Shown: positions 53,800 through 61,982 of the stretch, piece by piece
Layout of the letters: each line of letters starts with the position of its first letter
How positions within the stretch are numbered: the first letter of the stretch is position 1
Assembly: GCF_900105055.1 (NCBI RefSeq)
Contig: NZ_FNTA01000004.1
Span: 1,240,001 to 1,304,000, forward strand
Source: Amycolatopsis lurida
Lineage (GTDB): Bacteria; Actinomycetota; Actinomycetes; Mycobacteriales; Pseudonocardiaceae
Length of the DNA: 64,000 nucleotides
Direction of reading: 5' to 3'
Translations under genes and position numbers: made by a program
Notes under the pieces: model-generated
What the model saw: only the letters and a program-made list of their open reading frames with translations
Told to the model about the DNA's origin: nothing
Database searches by the model: none

Positions 53800-54593
53800 A
53801 CCGGCTCCTTTCGTTCTTTCACCAGGGAATTGGAAGCGGCGAGGAAGGCAGGCACCTCTCCCCCGCCGTGCACGGTCAGGCAGGCGCCGCTGACGTAGGA
53901 AGCCAGCGAGGACGCCAGGAACACCGCGCACGAACCGATCTCGTCCGGTTCGGCCAACCGTCCTAACGGGACGGTCGCGCCCACCGCCGCGATCCCCGCC
54001 TCGTCGCCGTAGTGCAGATGGGAGTGCTCCGTTCGCACCATGCCGACGTCGAGCCCGTTGACCCGCACCTTCGGCGCCCACTCCACGGCGAGCGACGCGG
54101 TCAGGTTGTCGAGTCCCGCCTTCGCGGCGCCGTAGGACGCCGTCCCCGGCGACGGTCTCGTCGCGCTGACGCTGCTGATGTTCACGATCACGCCACCGCT
54201 TTCCTGGCGCTGCATGATCGCGTTCGCCGCGCGGGCGACGGTCAACGGCGCCAGCAGGTTCAGCGCGACGATCTTTTCGTGGAACCGAGGCGAGGCGTTC
54301 GCCGCCTCGGCGTACGGCGCGCCGCCCGCGTTGTTGACCACGACGTCGAGCCTGCCGTGCCGCCGGACGACCTCTTCGACGAGCGCGTCGACCTCTTTCG
54401 GGTCGCGGACGTCGCAGGAGATGAACGTCGACGTCCTGTCCCCGGCGCGGACGAGCCGCTCGGGTTCGGTGCGCGCACAGGTGACGACATCGGCTCCGGC
54501 GCGCAGGAAAGTCCTGGTGACACCGGCGCCGACGCCGCGTACCCCGCCGGTCACCAGCACCACGGCGCCGTCGAGCCGGAGTTCGAGTGCCAT
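53796..54593 (-). CDS. Short-chain dehydrogenase, Rv3549c-like
   Basis: A 265-residue classical SDR. TGGVRGVG is at 15-22, NNAG at 87-90, and the catalytic residues are Ser141, Tyr154 and Lys158 (SYGAAKAG). It is in the place of Rv3549c and divergent from echA20, as in M. tuberculosis. ATG 54593 follows AAGGAGG. The KstR2-type site lies in the 91-base gap, so it is probably controlled with the ring C/D genes. The substrate is not known. Confidence 0.82.
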   Translation of the reverse strand: MALELRLDGAVVLVTGGVRGVGAGVTRTFLRAGADVVTCARTEPERLVRAGDRTSTFISCDVRDPKEVDALVEEVVRRHGRLDVVVNNAGGAPYAEAANASPRFHEKIVALNLLAPLTVARAANAIMQRQESGGVIVNISSVSATRPSPGTASYGAAKAGLDNLTASLAVEWAPKVRVNGLDVGMVRTEHSHLHYGDEAGIAAVGATVPLGRLAEPDEIGSCAVFLASSLASYVSGACLTVHGGGEVPAFLAASNSLVKERKEPV

Positions 54594-54646
54594 GCCGGGC
54601 CTCCTTCACGTCGCTGTACCCGGGCCGGACGTCCTGCTAACGTACC

Positions 54647-54662
54647 AAGCAAGTGCTAGGTT
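54647..54662. promoter_or_regulatory. KstR2-type operator upstream of echA20
   Basis: AAGCAAGTGCTAGGTT matches the KstR2 palindrome AAGCAAGNNCTTGCTT at 12 of 14 defined positions. It lies in the gap between the SDR gene and echA20, where KstR2 acts in mycobacteria. Confidence 0.68.
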
Positions 54663-54684
54663 TGGTAGCGGAGAAGGGTGCACG

Positions 54685-55434
54685 ATGACCGTTTCCACCC
54701 ACTCACCGGAGCCCGGCATCGCCGTGGTCTCGGTCGACGCGCCCCCGGTGAACGCGCTGAGCGTGAAGGGATGGTTCGCCCTCGCCTCCGCCGTCACCGA
54801 CGCAGGACGCGATCCGGCGACCCACGTGGTGGTGCTGCGCGCGGAGGGCCGCGGGTTCAACGCCGGAGTCGACATCAAGGAGATCCAGCGCGACCCGGGG
54901 TACGGCGCGCTGATCGGCGCGAACGAGGGCTGTGCGGCGGCGTTCTCCGCCGTGTACGACTGCGCCGTCCCGGTGATCGCCGCGGTGCAGGGCTTCTGCC
55001 TCGGCGGCGGGGTCGGCCTGGTCGGCAACGCGGACATCGTGGTCGCCAGCGAGGACGCGACCTTCGGGCTCCCGGAGGTCGATCGCGGCGCGCTCGGCGC
55101 GGCGACCCATCTCGCGCGGCTGGTCCCCCAGCATCTGATGCGGGCCTTGTACTACACGGCTTCGACGATCACCGCGGATCAGTTGCACCACCACGGTTCG
55201 GTCTACGCCGTGGTCCCGCGGGAGGAACTCGACGAGACGGCGCTCGGCGTCGCGCGGCAGATCGCGGCGAAGGACCCCCGCGTGATCCGCGCCGCGAAAC
55301 AGGCCATCAACGGCATCGACGTCCAGCCCGTGCACCGCAGCTACCGCTTCGAGCAGGGATTCACCTTCGAACTCAATCTGGCAGGCGTCTCGGACGGTGC
55401 GCGTCAGGAGTTCTTGGACGGTAAGGGGAAGTGA
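54685..55434 (+). CDS. echA20: Ring D hydrolase of the crotonase family, EchA20
   Basis: A 249-residue crotonase-fold protein. In mycobacteria EchA20 hydrolyses the last five-membered ring (ring D) of HIEC-CoA to give COCHEA-CoA. Segments of the family are RGFNAGVDIKEIQRDPGYGAL (about 56-76), VQGFCLGGGVGLVGNADIVVA and FGLPEVDRGALGAATHL. The ATG follows GGAGAAGGG. It is directly upstream of ipdA (one-base overlap), as Rv3550-Rv3551. Alternative upstream starts read through the promoter and SDR gene and were rejected. Confidence 0.87.
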   Translation: MTVSTHSPEPGIAVVSVDAPPVNALSVKGWFALASAVTDAGRDPATHVVVLRAEGRGFNAGVDIKEIQRDPGYGALIGANEGCAAAFSAVYDCAVPVIAAVQGFCLGGGVGLVGNADIVVASEDATFGLPEVDRGALGAATHLARLVPQHLMRALYYTASTITADQLHHHGSVYAVVPREELDETALGVARQIAAKDPRVIRAAKQAINGIDVQPVHRSYRFEQGFTFELNLAGVSDGARQEFLDGKGK

Positions 55435-56294
55435 TGGCCGACAAGCGGATGACGCCGGACGAGATCGCCGCCGAACTGCGGGACGGCATGACGATCGGCA
55501 TCGGCGGCTGGGGCTCGCGGCGCAAGCCCATGGCGCTGGTGCGCGCGATCCTGCGGTCTCCGGTCAAGGAGCTCACCGTGGTCTCCTACGGCGGTCCGGA
55601 CGTCGGGCTGCTGGCGTCGGCGGGCAAGATCAAGCATCTCGTCTTCGGCTTCGTCACGCTGGACTCGATCCCCTACGACCCATGGTTCTCCCGGGCGCGG
55701 GAAACCGGGTCGATCACCGTCATGGAATACGACGAAGGCGTGTTCGGAACCGGACTTTCCGCTGCCGCGCAACGGCTTCCGTTCCTTCCGACGCGGGCGG
55801 GCCTCGGCTCCGGCGTCATGGATCTGAACCCGTCTTTGCGCACCGTCCACTCACCGTACGACGACGCCGAAGAGCTGCTGGCCGTGCCCGCGCTGAAGCT
55901 CGACGCGGCCTTCGTCCACCTCAATCGCGCCGACGCCCGGGGCAACGCTCAGTACCTCGGGCCGGATCCGTACTTCGACGAGCTGTTCGCCCTCGCCGCC
56001 GAAAAGTGTTACGTGTCAACGGAAAAGATCGTGGAGACGGCCGAGCTCACCGAATCCGGGCCGGTGCAGAGCCTGCTGCTGAGCCGGATGCTCGTCACCG
56101 GGGTGGCCGAAACACCGAACGGCGCGCATTTCACGACCGCCGTCCCGGACTACGGACGCGACGAACGTTTCCAGCGTCACTACGCCGAAGCGGCCAAGGA
56201 TCTCGACGCGTGGCCGAAGTTCGTCGACAGGTTCCTGTCCGGCGACGAAGCGCAGTACCAGAAGGCCGTCGCCGAATTCGGGGAGTCCGCATGA
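55434..56294 (+). CDS. ipdA: COCHEA-CoA hydrolase alpha subunit, IpdA
   Basis: A 286-residue protein with the class I CoA-transferase fold; with IpdB it opens the last steroid ring (ring C) of COCHEA-CoA by hydrolysis. The start DKRMTPDEIAAELRDGMTIGIGGWGSRRKPMALVRAIL has the glycine-rich loop of the family. In M. tuberculosis IpdA a glutamate (Glu105) is catalytic; here Glu98 or Glu101 in VMEYDEGVF is the candidate. ATG 55434 overlaps the echA20 stop by one base; GTG 55431 is possible. Coupled to ipdB by ATGA. Confidence 0.88.
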   Translation: MADKRMTPDEIAAELRDGMTIGIGGWGSRRKPMALVRAILRSPVKELTVVSYGGPDVGLLASAGKIKHLVFGFVTLDSIPYDPWFSRARETGSITVMEYDEGVFGTGLSAAAQRLPFLPTRAGLGSGVMDLNPSLRTVHSPYDDAEELLAVPALKLDAAFVHLNRADARGNAQYLGPDPYFDELFALAAEKCYVSTEKIVETAELTESGPVQSLLLSRMLVTGVAETPNGAHFTTAVPDYGRDERFQRHYAEAAKDLDAWPKFVDRFLSGDEAQYQKAVAEFGESA

Positions 56295-57016
56295 GCGACA
56301 TCAGTCGTGCCGAAGTGGCCGTCGTGGCCTGTGCCGAGCTGTTCCGCGGTGACGGCGAAATCGTGGTGAGCCCCATGGGTTTCATCCCGTCGCTGGGCGC
56401 CAGGCTCGCCAGGCTGACGTTCGAACCCGACATCCTGCTGTCCGACGGCGAGGCGTACCTGATGACTCCGGACGCCGTCGTCGAAGGCTGGCAACCGTTC
56501 CGCAAGGTCCTCGACACCGTGGTACCACGCGGAAAACGGCATGTGGTGATGGGCGCCAACCAGATCGACGGCGAGGGCAACCAGAACATCTCGGCCATCG
56601 GCGACCATTCTCGCCCCAAGAAACAACTTCTCGGTGTCCGCGGCGGGCCGGGCAACACGGCCAACCACCGCACGAGCTACTGGGTTCCCCGGCACGGCAA
56701 GCGGGTTTTCGTCGAGCAGGTCGACGTCGTGTCCGGGGTCGGTTACGCCAGGGCACGCGAGGCTGGGCTGCGGCACCACGACGTCCACCGCGTCGTCACC
56801 AACCTCGGCGTCCTGGACTTCGGCGGCGAAAACCACGCGCCGAGGCTGCTTTCCGTGCATCCGGGGGTTTCCGTGGACGAGGTCGTCGAGGCGACGTCGT
56901 TCCCGCTGATCACCGACGGGGTCACCGAGTCCCGACTGCCGACCGAGTCCGAACTCCTCCTGATCCGCACGAGTCTCGATCCGAAATCCCTGCGGGACAA
57001 GGAAGTCCCGTCGTGA
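56291..57016 (+). CDS. ipdB: COCHEA-CoA hydrolase beta subunit, IpdB
   Basis: A 241-residue partner of IpdA. Typical class I CoA-transferase beta subunits have a catalytic Glu in an S-E-N-G motif; here the corresponding region is not of that form (SDGEAYLMTPDAV), consistent with a hydrolase rather than a transferase. Other family segments are VVMGANQIDGEGNQNISAIGDHSRPKKQLLGVRGGPGN and VVTNLGVLDF. ATG overlaps the ipdA stop; the stop overlaps the ipdC start (GTGA). Position and order equal Rv3552. Confidence 0.88.
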   Translation: MSDISRAEVAVVACAELFRGDGEIVVSPMGFIPSLGARLARLTFEPDILLSDGEAYLMTPDAVVEGWQPFRKVLDTVVPRGKRHVVMGANQIDGEGNQNISAIGDHSRPKKQLLGVRGGPGNTANHRTSYWVPRHGKRVFVEQVDVVSGVGYARAREAGLRHHDVHRVVTNLGVLDFGGENHAPRLLSVHPGVSVDEVVEATSFPLITDGVTESRLPTESELLLIRTSLDPKSLRDKEVPS

Positions 57017-58059
57017 AGACCGCGCTGACCGAACTCGCCGGAATCCGGCACCCGATCGTGCAGACCGGGATGGGCTGGGTCGCCGGTCCGCGCCTGGTGT
57101 CCGCGACGGCGGAAGCGGGCGGCCTCGGCATCCTCGCGTCCGCCACGATGACCTACGACGAACTGGCGGCCGCCATCAAGGAGGTCAAGAGCCGCACGTC
57201 CGAACCGTTCGGCGTCAACCTCCGCGCGGACGCCGAAGACGCCGCGCGCCGGGTCGAGCTGCTCATCACCGAGGAAGTCCGCGTCGCGTCCTTCGCGCTC
57301 GCGCCGAAGAAGGACATGATCGCGCGGCTCAAGGACAACGGCGTCCTCGTCGTCCCTTCGGTCGGTGCCGCCCGGCACGCGGAGAAGGTCGCGGGCTGGG
57401 GTGCCGACGCCGTCATCGTGCAGGGCGGCGAAGGCGGCGGGCACACCGGCGGGGTCGCCACGACGCTGTTGCTGCCGTCGGTGCTGGACGCGGTCGACAT
57501 CCCGGTGGTCGCGGCCGGTGGCTTCTTCGACGGCCGGGGGCTCGCCGCCGCGCTCGCCTACGGGGCGGCCGGCGTCGCCATGGGCACCCGGTTCCTCTTG
57601 ACGAGGGAAAGCACTGTCCCCGACGAGATCAAGCGGGCGTACCTCGCCCGTGACCTCAACGGCACCGTCGTCACCCGGAAGGTGGACGGGATGCCGCATC
57701 GCGTGCTCCGGACGGAACTGGTCGACGCGCTCGAGTCCGCCGGTCCGGTACGCGGGCTCGCCCGGGCCGCCCGGAACGCTTCGAAGTTCCGGAAGCTGAC
57801 CGGCCTGTCGTGGCGCTCGCTGGCCACCGAGGGGCTGCGGATGAAACGCGGCGGCGACCGGACCTGGTCGCAGGTCCTGATGGCCGCCAACACGCCGATG
57901 CTGTTGCGCGCCGGGCTCGTCGAAGGCGACCGGAGCGCCGGGGTGCTGGCGTCCGGGCAGGTCGTCGGCCTGCTCGACGACCTGCCCGCGGTCGGCGACC
58001 TGATCGAGACGATCGTCGCCGACGCCACCGGCATCCTGCGGCGGCTGGCCTCGGAGTGA
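57013..58059 (+). CDS. ipdC: Flavin-dependent oxidoreductase of steroid ring C/D breakdown, IpdC
   Basis: A 348-residue FMN-dependent TIM-barrel protein of the nitronate monooxygenase family. IpdC (Rv3553) acts on the hydroxylated HIP-CoA derivative before EchA20. It begins MKTALTELAGIRHPIVQTGMGWVAGPRLVSATAEAGGLGILAS, with GGEGGGHTGGVATTLLLPSVLDAVDIPVVAAGGFFDGRG forming the FMN-phosphate site. GTG overlaps the ipdB stop. The set echA20-ipdA-ipdB-ipdC is complete and in the M. tuberculosis order. Confidence 0.88.
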   Translation: MKTALTELAGIRHPIVQTGMGWVAGPRLVSATAEAGGLGILASATMTYDELAAAIKEVKSRTSEPFGVNLRADAEDAARRVELLITEEVRVASFALAPKKDMIARLKDNGVLVVPSVGAARHAEKVAGWGADAVIVQGGEGGGHTGGVATTLLLPSVLDAVDIPVVAAGGFFDGRGLAAALAYGAAGVAMGTRFLLTRESTVPDEIKRAYLARDLNGTVVTRKVDGMPHRVLRTELVDALESAGPVRGLARAARNASKFRKLTGLSWRSLATEGLRMKRGGDRTWSQVLMAANTPMLLRAGLVEGDRSAGVLASGQVVGLLDDLPAVGDLIETIVADATGILRRLASE

Positions 58060-58090
58060 GGGGCCGGGCACGCTGTGCTTGACTTCGGCC

Positions 58091-58882
58091 ATGATCTCGG
58101 AGAGTCGTTGTCCGGTCGAGGACGGTGAGCTGTACGTCCGCAGCACCGGCGAAGGGCCGCTTCTGCTCCTGATCGCGGGCGGGCTGGGCTCGGCGGACAC
58201 CTTCCGGGCGATGACGAAGCTGCTCGCGGACGACTACACCGTCGTCACCTACGACCGGCGCGGGCACTTCCGCAGCACGGACACCAGCACCGGCCCGGTC
58301 AGCGTGCCGAAGCAGGCCGACGACGCCCACGCGGTGCTCCAGCACGTCGGGGGTGCCCCCGCGCGCGTGTTCGGCACCAGCGCGGGCGCCATGATCGGCC
58401 TCGACCTCGTGGCCCGCTACCCGGACGCGGCGACGGTGCTGGTCGCCCACGAACCGCCCGCCATCCAGCTGCTGCCCGACGCGCTCGGCTGGCTCGACGA
58501 GGCCAGCGCGCAGGTCCGGCTCGCGCAGGCGGGCGATCTGATGGGGGCGTTCAAACGGTTCACCGACGGGATCGCCGGCGCCGCGCTGCCCGAGCTGCGC
58601 GCGATCCGGCTGCCGAACGAGGAGGACTGGAAGCGGCTGTTCGGCCGCGAACTGGCCGAGATCCTCGACTACCTCCCCGATCTGCGGGCACTGCGGCGGA
58701 GCAGGACCGAGATCGTCCCCGTCGCCGGTGTCGGCAGCCGAGGGCACTACCACTACCAGCCCGCGAAGGTCCTGGCGCTCGAACTGGGGCTGCCGTTCAC
58801 GGAGGTACCGGGCGCGCATCTGGCGCCGCAGCGGAATCCCGCCCAGTTCACCGAAGCGCTGCGGGACCTGCTCGAAGGCTGA
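58091..58882 (+). CDS. Alpha/beta hydrolase
   Basis: A 263-residue alpha/beta-fold hydrolase. The nucleophile elbow is GTSAGAM (Ser in residues about 97-103), the oxyanion region IAGGLGSADTF and the late catalytic His in PGAHLAPQRNP. An Asp for the triad is not firmly placed. It lies 31 bases after ipdC and may belong to the same transcript, but no steroid role is known. ATG 58091 is used; a TTG at 58079 would add four residues. It converges with the DUF2000 gene, one base between the stops. Confidence 0.82.
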   Translation: MISESRCPVEDGELYVRSTGEGPLLLLIAGGLGSADTFRAMTKLLADDYTVVTYDRRGHFRSTDTSTGPVSVPKQADDAHAVLQHVGGAPARVFGTSAGAMIGLDLVARYPDAATVLVAHEPPAIQLLPDALGWLDEASAQVRLAQAGDLMGAFKRFTDGIAGAALPELRAIRLPNEEDWKRLFGRELAEILDYLPDLRALRRSRTEIVPVAGVGSRGHYHYQPAKVLALELGLPFTEVPGAHLAPQRNPAQFTEALRDLLEG

Positions 58883-58883
58883 G

Positions 58884-59360
58884 TCAGGCCATCAGCGGCA
58901 GTTTCCCGACCAGCTTGTCGATCCGGTTGCGCGGGCCGACGATGCCGATCGCGCAGAAGTCCATCTCCTCGGTCGGGATCTCCTTCATCGTCGCGAGGAA
59001 ATCGGTGTAGACCCGGATCTGCTGGGCGACGGCGGGCATGTCGGCGACGTGGCAGCCTGGCGAGGCCGCGGCCTTGGTCCTGATGGCCCGGAGTTGCGCG
59101 GCGTCGGCCGCCAGCACCGAGCAGCCGATCCACGGCAAGCCCGAATAGTGCTCGCCGTTCGCGTTGACCGCTTCCTCCCCCAGGAGCCCGGTCACCGACT
59201 TCACCGTGGCGACGGCGGTGCAGACGGCCGCGTTCGCCGCCCGGCCGGGCGGCAGCTCGCTGTCGACCACGATGACCCACTTCAACCGGGCCTGGCGGGT
59301 GGACGCGGCGAGGTCGATTTCCTCGGGGGCGAATCCGATGGCCGTACCGTACTCGGACAT
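58884..59360 (-). CDS. DUF2000-family protein
   Basis: A 158-residue protein of the DUF2000 family. The segment KWVIVVDSELPPGRAANAAVCTAVATV is characteristic and resembles the N-terminal turn of peptidyl-tRNA hydrolase 2-like folds. No catalytic residue can be named. The gene is divergent from the Lrp gene, and DUF2000 genes are often found beside Lrp regulators, so it is the likely target of this regulator. Confidence 0.8.
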   Translation of the reverse strand: MSEYGTAIGFAPEEIDLAASTRQARLKWVIVVDSELPPGRAANAAVCTAVATVKSVTGLLGEEAVNANGEHYSGLPWIGCSVLAADAAQLRAIRTKAAASPGCHVADMPAVAQQIRVYTDFLATMKEIPTEEMDFCAIGIVGPRNRIDKLVGKLPLMA

Positions 59361-59413
59361 TCAGCTGATCTCCTGCTCACTTCAACGGATGAACAAGGCC
59401 AAGCTAAGAGGAC

Positions 59414-59441
59414 GTACGAGTAGAGTCCATCGTGTTCGTAC
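59414..59441. promoter_or_regulatory. Inverted repeat between DUF2000 and Lrp genes
   Basis: GTACGA and TCGTAC, 16 bases apart, lie in the 103-base divergent gap. This is a possible binding site for the Lrp-type regulator. Confidence 0.45.
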
Positions 59442-59463
59442 TTAATACGGCGAGAGGCCTCGG

Positions 59464-59931
59464 ATGGCGCGACTGGACGAACTTGATAAGGCGATCCTGG
59501 CGCAATTGCAGTCGGACGCACGGAAGACCAACCGCGAGGTGGCCGCCGCGGTGGGCGTTTCGCCGACCACCGCGCTGGACCGCACCCGCGGGCTGCGGGA
59601 ACGCGGCGTGATCCGCGGCGCCCTGCTGGACGTGGACCTGCCGTCGATCGGCCGCGGGGTGCAGGCGCTCATCGCGGTGCGGGTGCGCCCGCCCTCGCGG
59701 CGCAACATCGAAGGCTTCCGGAACTGGGTCAACGCGCTCCCCGACCTCGTCGGGCTCTACGTGACCACCGGGACCGAGGACTTCATCCTGCATGTCGCCG
59801 TGCCCGACAACGACAGCCTCTACGCCTTCGTGATCGACAAGCTGACCGAACGCCCCGAGGTGGCCGACGTGCGCACCTCCATGGTCTTCGAGCACAGCCG
59901 TCGTACCAAGATCACGCCGGTGGACCGCTAG
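59464..59931 (+). CDS. Lrp/AsnC-family transcriptional regulator
   Basis: A 155-residue regulator with an N-terminal helix-turn-helix (LDELDKAILAQLQSDARKTNREVAAAVGVSPTTALDRTRGLRERGVI, about 4-50) and a C-terminal RAM domain that binds an amino acid and forms octamers (ALIAVRVRPPSRRNIEGFRNWVNALPDLVGLYVTTG). It is divergent from the DUF2000 gene and may regulate it. ATG 59464 was used. The stop codon TAG shares two bases with the TAG of the convergent gene (sequence CTAG). Confidence 0.88.
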   Translation: MARLDELDKAILAQLQSDARKTNREVAAAVGVSPTTALDRTRGLRERGVIRGALLDVDLPSIGRGVQALIAVRVRPPSRRNIEGFRNWVNALPDLVGLYVTTGTEDFILHVAVPDNDSLYAFVIDKLTERPEVADVRTSMVFEHSRRTKITPVDR

Positions 59932-60485
59932 AGCTCGCGGATGACGCGGGCCGGGTTGCCCGCCGCGAACACCTTCGACGGCAGGTCACGCGTGACGACA
60001 CTGCCCGCGCCCACCACCACGTCGTCCCCGATGGTCACTCCGGCGCACACGATGACGCCGCCGCCGAACCAGACGTTGTCCCCGATGGTGATCGGCGCGG
60101 CAGACTCCCAGCGCTGCCGCCGCAGTTCGTGGTCCTCCATCGGATGCAGCGCGGTCAGCAGCTGACAGCGCGGGCCGATCGAGCAGTCCGAGCCGATCTT
60201 GATCGGCGCGCAGTCGAGCAGGATGGCGTCGTAGTTGAGGAAACTGTTGGCGCCGATCTCGATCAGATAGCCGTAGTCGCACTGGAACCGCGGCATGATC
60301 CAGGAGCCCTCGCCGAGCTTTCCCAGCAGTTCGCGCAAGATCGTGTCCCGCTCACCGGTCTCCTCGGCGCCCGTGCCGTTGAACCGGTCGACGAGCGCCT
60401 GCGCGCGCCTGCGATCCGCGACCAGCTCGGGTTCGTTGTCCCGGTACAGCTCGCCGCGCAGCATGCGGTCCTTCTGCTCACCCAT
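59928..60485 (-). CDS. Sugar O-acetyltransferase (maltose/galactoside type)
   Basis: A 185-residue acetyl-CoA-dependent acetyltransferase with a left-handed beta-helix (hexapeptide repeats). It begins with the Mac domain (KDRMLRGELYRDNEPELVADRRRAQALVDRFN), followed by hexapeptide turns such as IEIGANSFLNYDAILLD and IGDNVWFGGGVIVCAGVTIGDDVVVGAGSVV. The catalytic His is in TALHPM. It is the Maa/LacA/NodL type and acetylates a sugar hydroxyl; the natural substrate is not known. ATG 60485. Confidence 0.88.
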   Translation of the reverse strand: MGEQKDRMLRGELYRDNEPELVADRRRAQALVDRFNGTGAEETGERDTILRELLGKLGEGSWIMPRFQCDYGYLIEIGANSFLNYDAILLDCAPIKIGSDCSIGPRCQLLTALHPMEDHELRRQRWESAAPITIGDNVWFGGGVIVCAGVTIGDDVVVGAGSVVTRDLPSKVFAAGNPARVIREL

Positions 60486-60505
60486 GCCGCCAACCTACCG
60501 AAAAG

Positions 60506-60548
60506 CGTCCTGCCGGCGAGCTTCCCGAGGAAAGCCGCCGGCAGGACG
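60506..60548. terminator. Hairpin upstream of the acetyltransferase gene
   Basis: CGTCCTGCCGGCG and CGCCGGCAGGACG make a perfect 13-bp stem with a 17-base loop. It ends transcription coming leftward from the DUF1996 gene. Confidence 0.65.
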
Positions 60549-60602
60549 GGGTGAATGCTTGCGGAGCGTTCTTCAGTTGTGTCGATCGATTTCCGGGTAG
60601 GG

Positions 60603-60648
60603 CCGGCCCGGCGGATGGGTGAGGTGTAGGGGGGACCCGCCGGGCCGG
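60603..60648 (-). terminator. Hairpin after the DUF1996 gene
   Basis: CCGGCCCGGCGG and CCGCCGGGCCGG form a 12-bp GC stem, 47 bases after the DUF1996 stop. With the next hairpin it makes a tandem terminator. Confidence 0.65.
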
Positions 60649-60694
60649 AGTATCTTCCTTTCTCTTCGCAGGTTCCTGCTTCCGCTTCAGGGCG

Positions 60695-61780
60695 TCATTC
60701 GCGGCACTTGCGGCCTTCGTTGACGCAGTCGACGAGGCGATCCATGATCCGGTCGGACATCACGTTCGCGAAATCGTCGTGGTCGGAGAACGGGTTGTGA
60801 TCCTCTTCGGTGAACGAGTCCACTTTGTACTGGCCGGCGGCCTGGATCTGCCGCGGGATCTCGTAGGTCAGCGAGATGGTGAGCTCCGGGACGGCGGTGA
60901 GGCCGTTCGCGCATTCGCCGTTCTCGTCGGGATACTTGATGTGGTCCCGGTGGTTTTCGCTGTCGATGTTGTCGCCGTCGAGACAGCTCGGGAACGTGTG
61001 CACCCGCTTGACGTCACTGCCCTCGGGGCAGATCGGGTACTGCTTGATGAGCCTGTTCTCGAAGCCGGTGCAGGTCCAGCTCTCCCGCGCGTTGGCGGGC
61101 CCGTTCGTGGAGACCTTCGCGTCACCGTAAAGGATCCGGAGGAACTTCGGCATCTCCTTCACCTTCTCCCTGGCGTTTCCCTTGAAGGTGATGTCGACGA
61201 CCGCGGGGCGCTGGATCTCACCGTCATTGCCGGCGAGTTCGTTGTCCGCGTTCGGTTCTTCCAGCTGAGCCTCGTCCTGCCGGTTCCGGTCACCCTGCCG
61301 CCGCTCTCGGCCCTGTTGTTCTTCGGCTTCCTCCGCGGCGTCGATCCGCACCACCGGCCAGAAGTACGTCGACTCGTCGCCGTTGCGGCAGGTGGTACCG
61401 GCGCCCAGCAGGCTGTCGTTGTCCGAATCCGCGTTCGTGGAAAGGTTTCCGACGTAATCGTGCAGATGCTGGGCGCCGTTGCGCACCCCCGGCTGCGCGA
61501 TGAAGTTGTCGGGATTGAAATGCCCGTTCTCGTTCCGGCCGCAGTCGACGGTGAACGAGCCGGTGGAGGCGTTCCGGCCCGGCTCCGGCTTGTCGATGTT
61601 CGGCCGGACCCGGGTGATGTCCACGAACTGCGACTTGTCCACCTCGTCCGCGGCGGCGCGTTCGGGGTCGCCGGTCGTGGTGGACACCACCAGACCGCCG
61701 ACCGCGATCGACAAGCCCAGCAACGCGGTCGCGATCTTGGTCCTGCGGGCGATCCGATGGCGCCCTTGATTTCGTGCCAT
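60695..61780 (-). CDS. Exported DUF1996-family protein
   Basis: A 361-residue protein with an N-terminal basic region and one hydrophobic segment (KIATALLGLSIAVGGLVV, about 15-32), so it is secreted or anchored by this segment. The DUF1996 domain begins after residue 50: FTVDCGRNENGHFNPDNF and QHLHDYVGN, later FPSCLDGDNIDSENHRDHIKYP. A charged, Gln/Glu/Arg-rich insert (about 147-185) interrupts it. The conserved His/Asp residues and cysteines suggest a metal or glycan-binding or enzymatic role, not established. A SigL-type promoter lies upstream, 140 bases before the start. Confidence 0.82.
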   Translation of the reverse strand: MARNQGRHRIARRTKIATALLGLSIAVGGLVVSTTTGDPERAAADEVDKSQFVDITRVRPNIDKPEPGRNASTGSFTVDCGRNENGHFNPDNFIAQPGVRNGAQHLHDYVGNLSTNADSDNDSLLGAGTTCRNGDESTYFWPVVRIDAAEEAEEQQGRERRQGDRNRQDEAQLEEPNADNELAGNDGEIQRPAVVDITFKGNAREKVKEMPKFLRILYGDAKVSTNGPANARESWTCTGFENRLIKQYPICPEGSDVKRVHTFPSCLDGDNIDSENHRDHIKYPDENGECANGLTAVPELTISLTYEIPRQIQAAGQYKVDSFTEEDHNPFSDHDDFANVMSDRIMDRLVDCVNEGRKCRE

Positions 61781-61919
61781 TAGCTGCTCACCTCATTCTT
61801 TTCCGGGCACGCCGATCACTCGCGCCCGGGCATGAGCCACGCATTTGTCGAATACGCCGATTACCGCATTCGTGGCGAACCCTTCTGTTCGCCCGCCGAT
61901 TCAGATCCGGCTACTGGGG

Positions 61920-61947
61920 AATACGGTTCCAGCCGAGGACCGGTTCA
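61920..61947 (-). promoter_or_regulatory. SigL-type ECF promoter of the DUF1996 gene
   Basis: On the minus strand TGAACC-N16-CGTATT. The same hexamers and spacing occur at 63371-63398. The transcript would carry a leader of about 130 bases. Confidence 0.68.
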
Positions 61948-61982
61948 AAACGCGATCCGGCCGTTATCTTTCCGTTATAAGA

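Noticed and set aside
54178-54684. Longer N-terminus of EchA20 reading through the divergent gap
   Set aside because: It would overlap the SDR gene and the KstR2-type site and has no family similarity; the ATG at 54685 has a good ribosome site.
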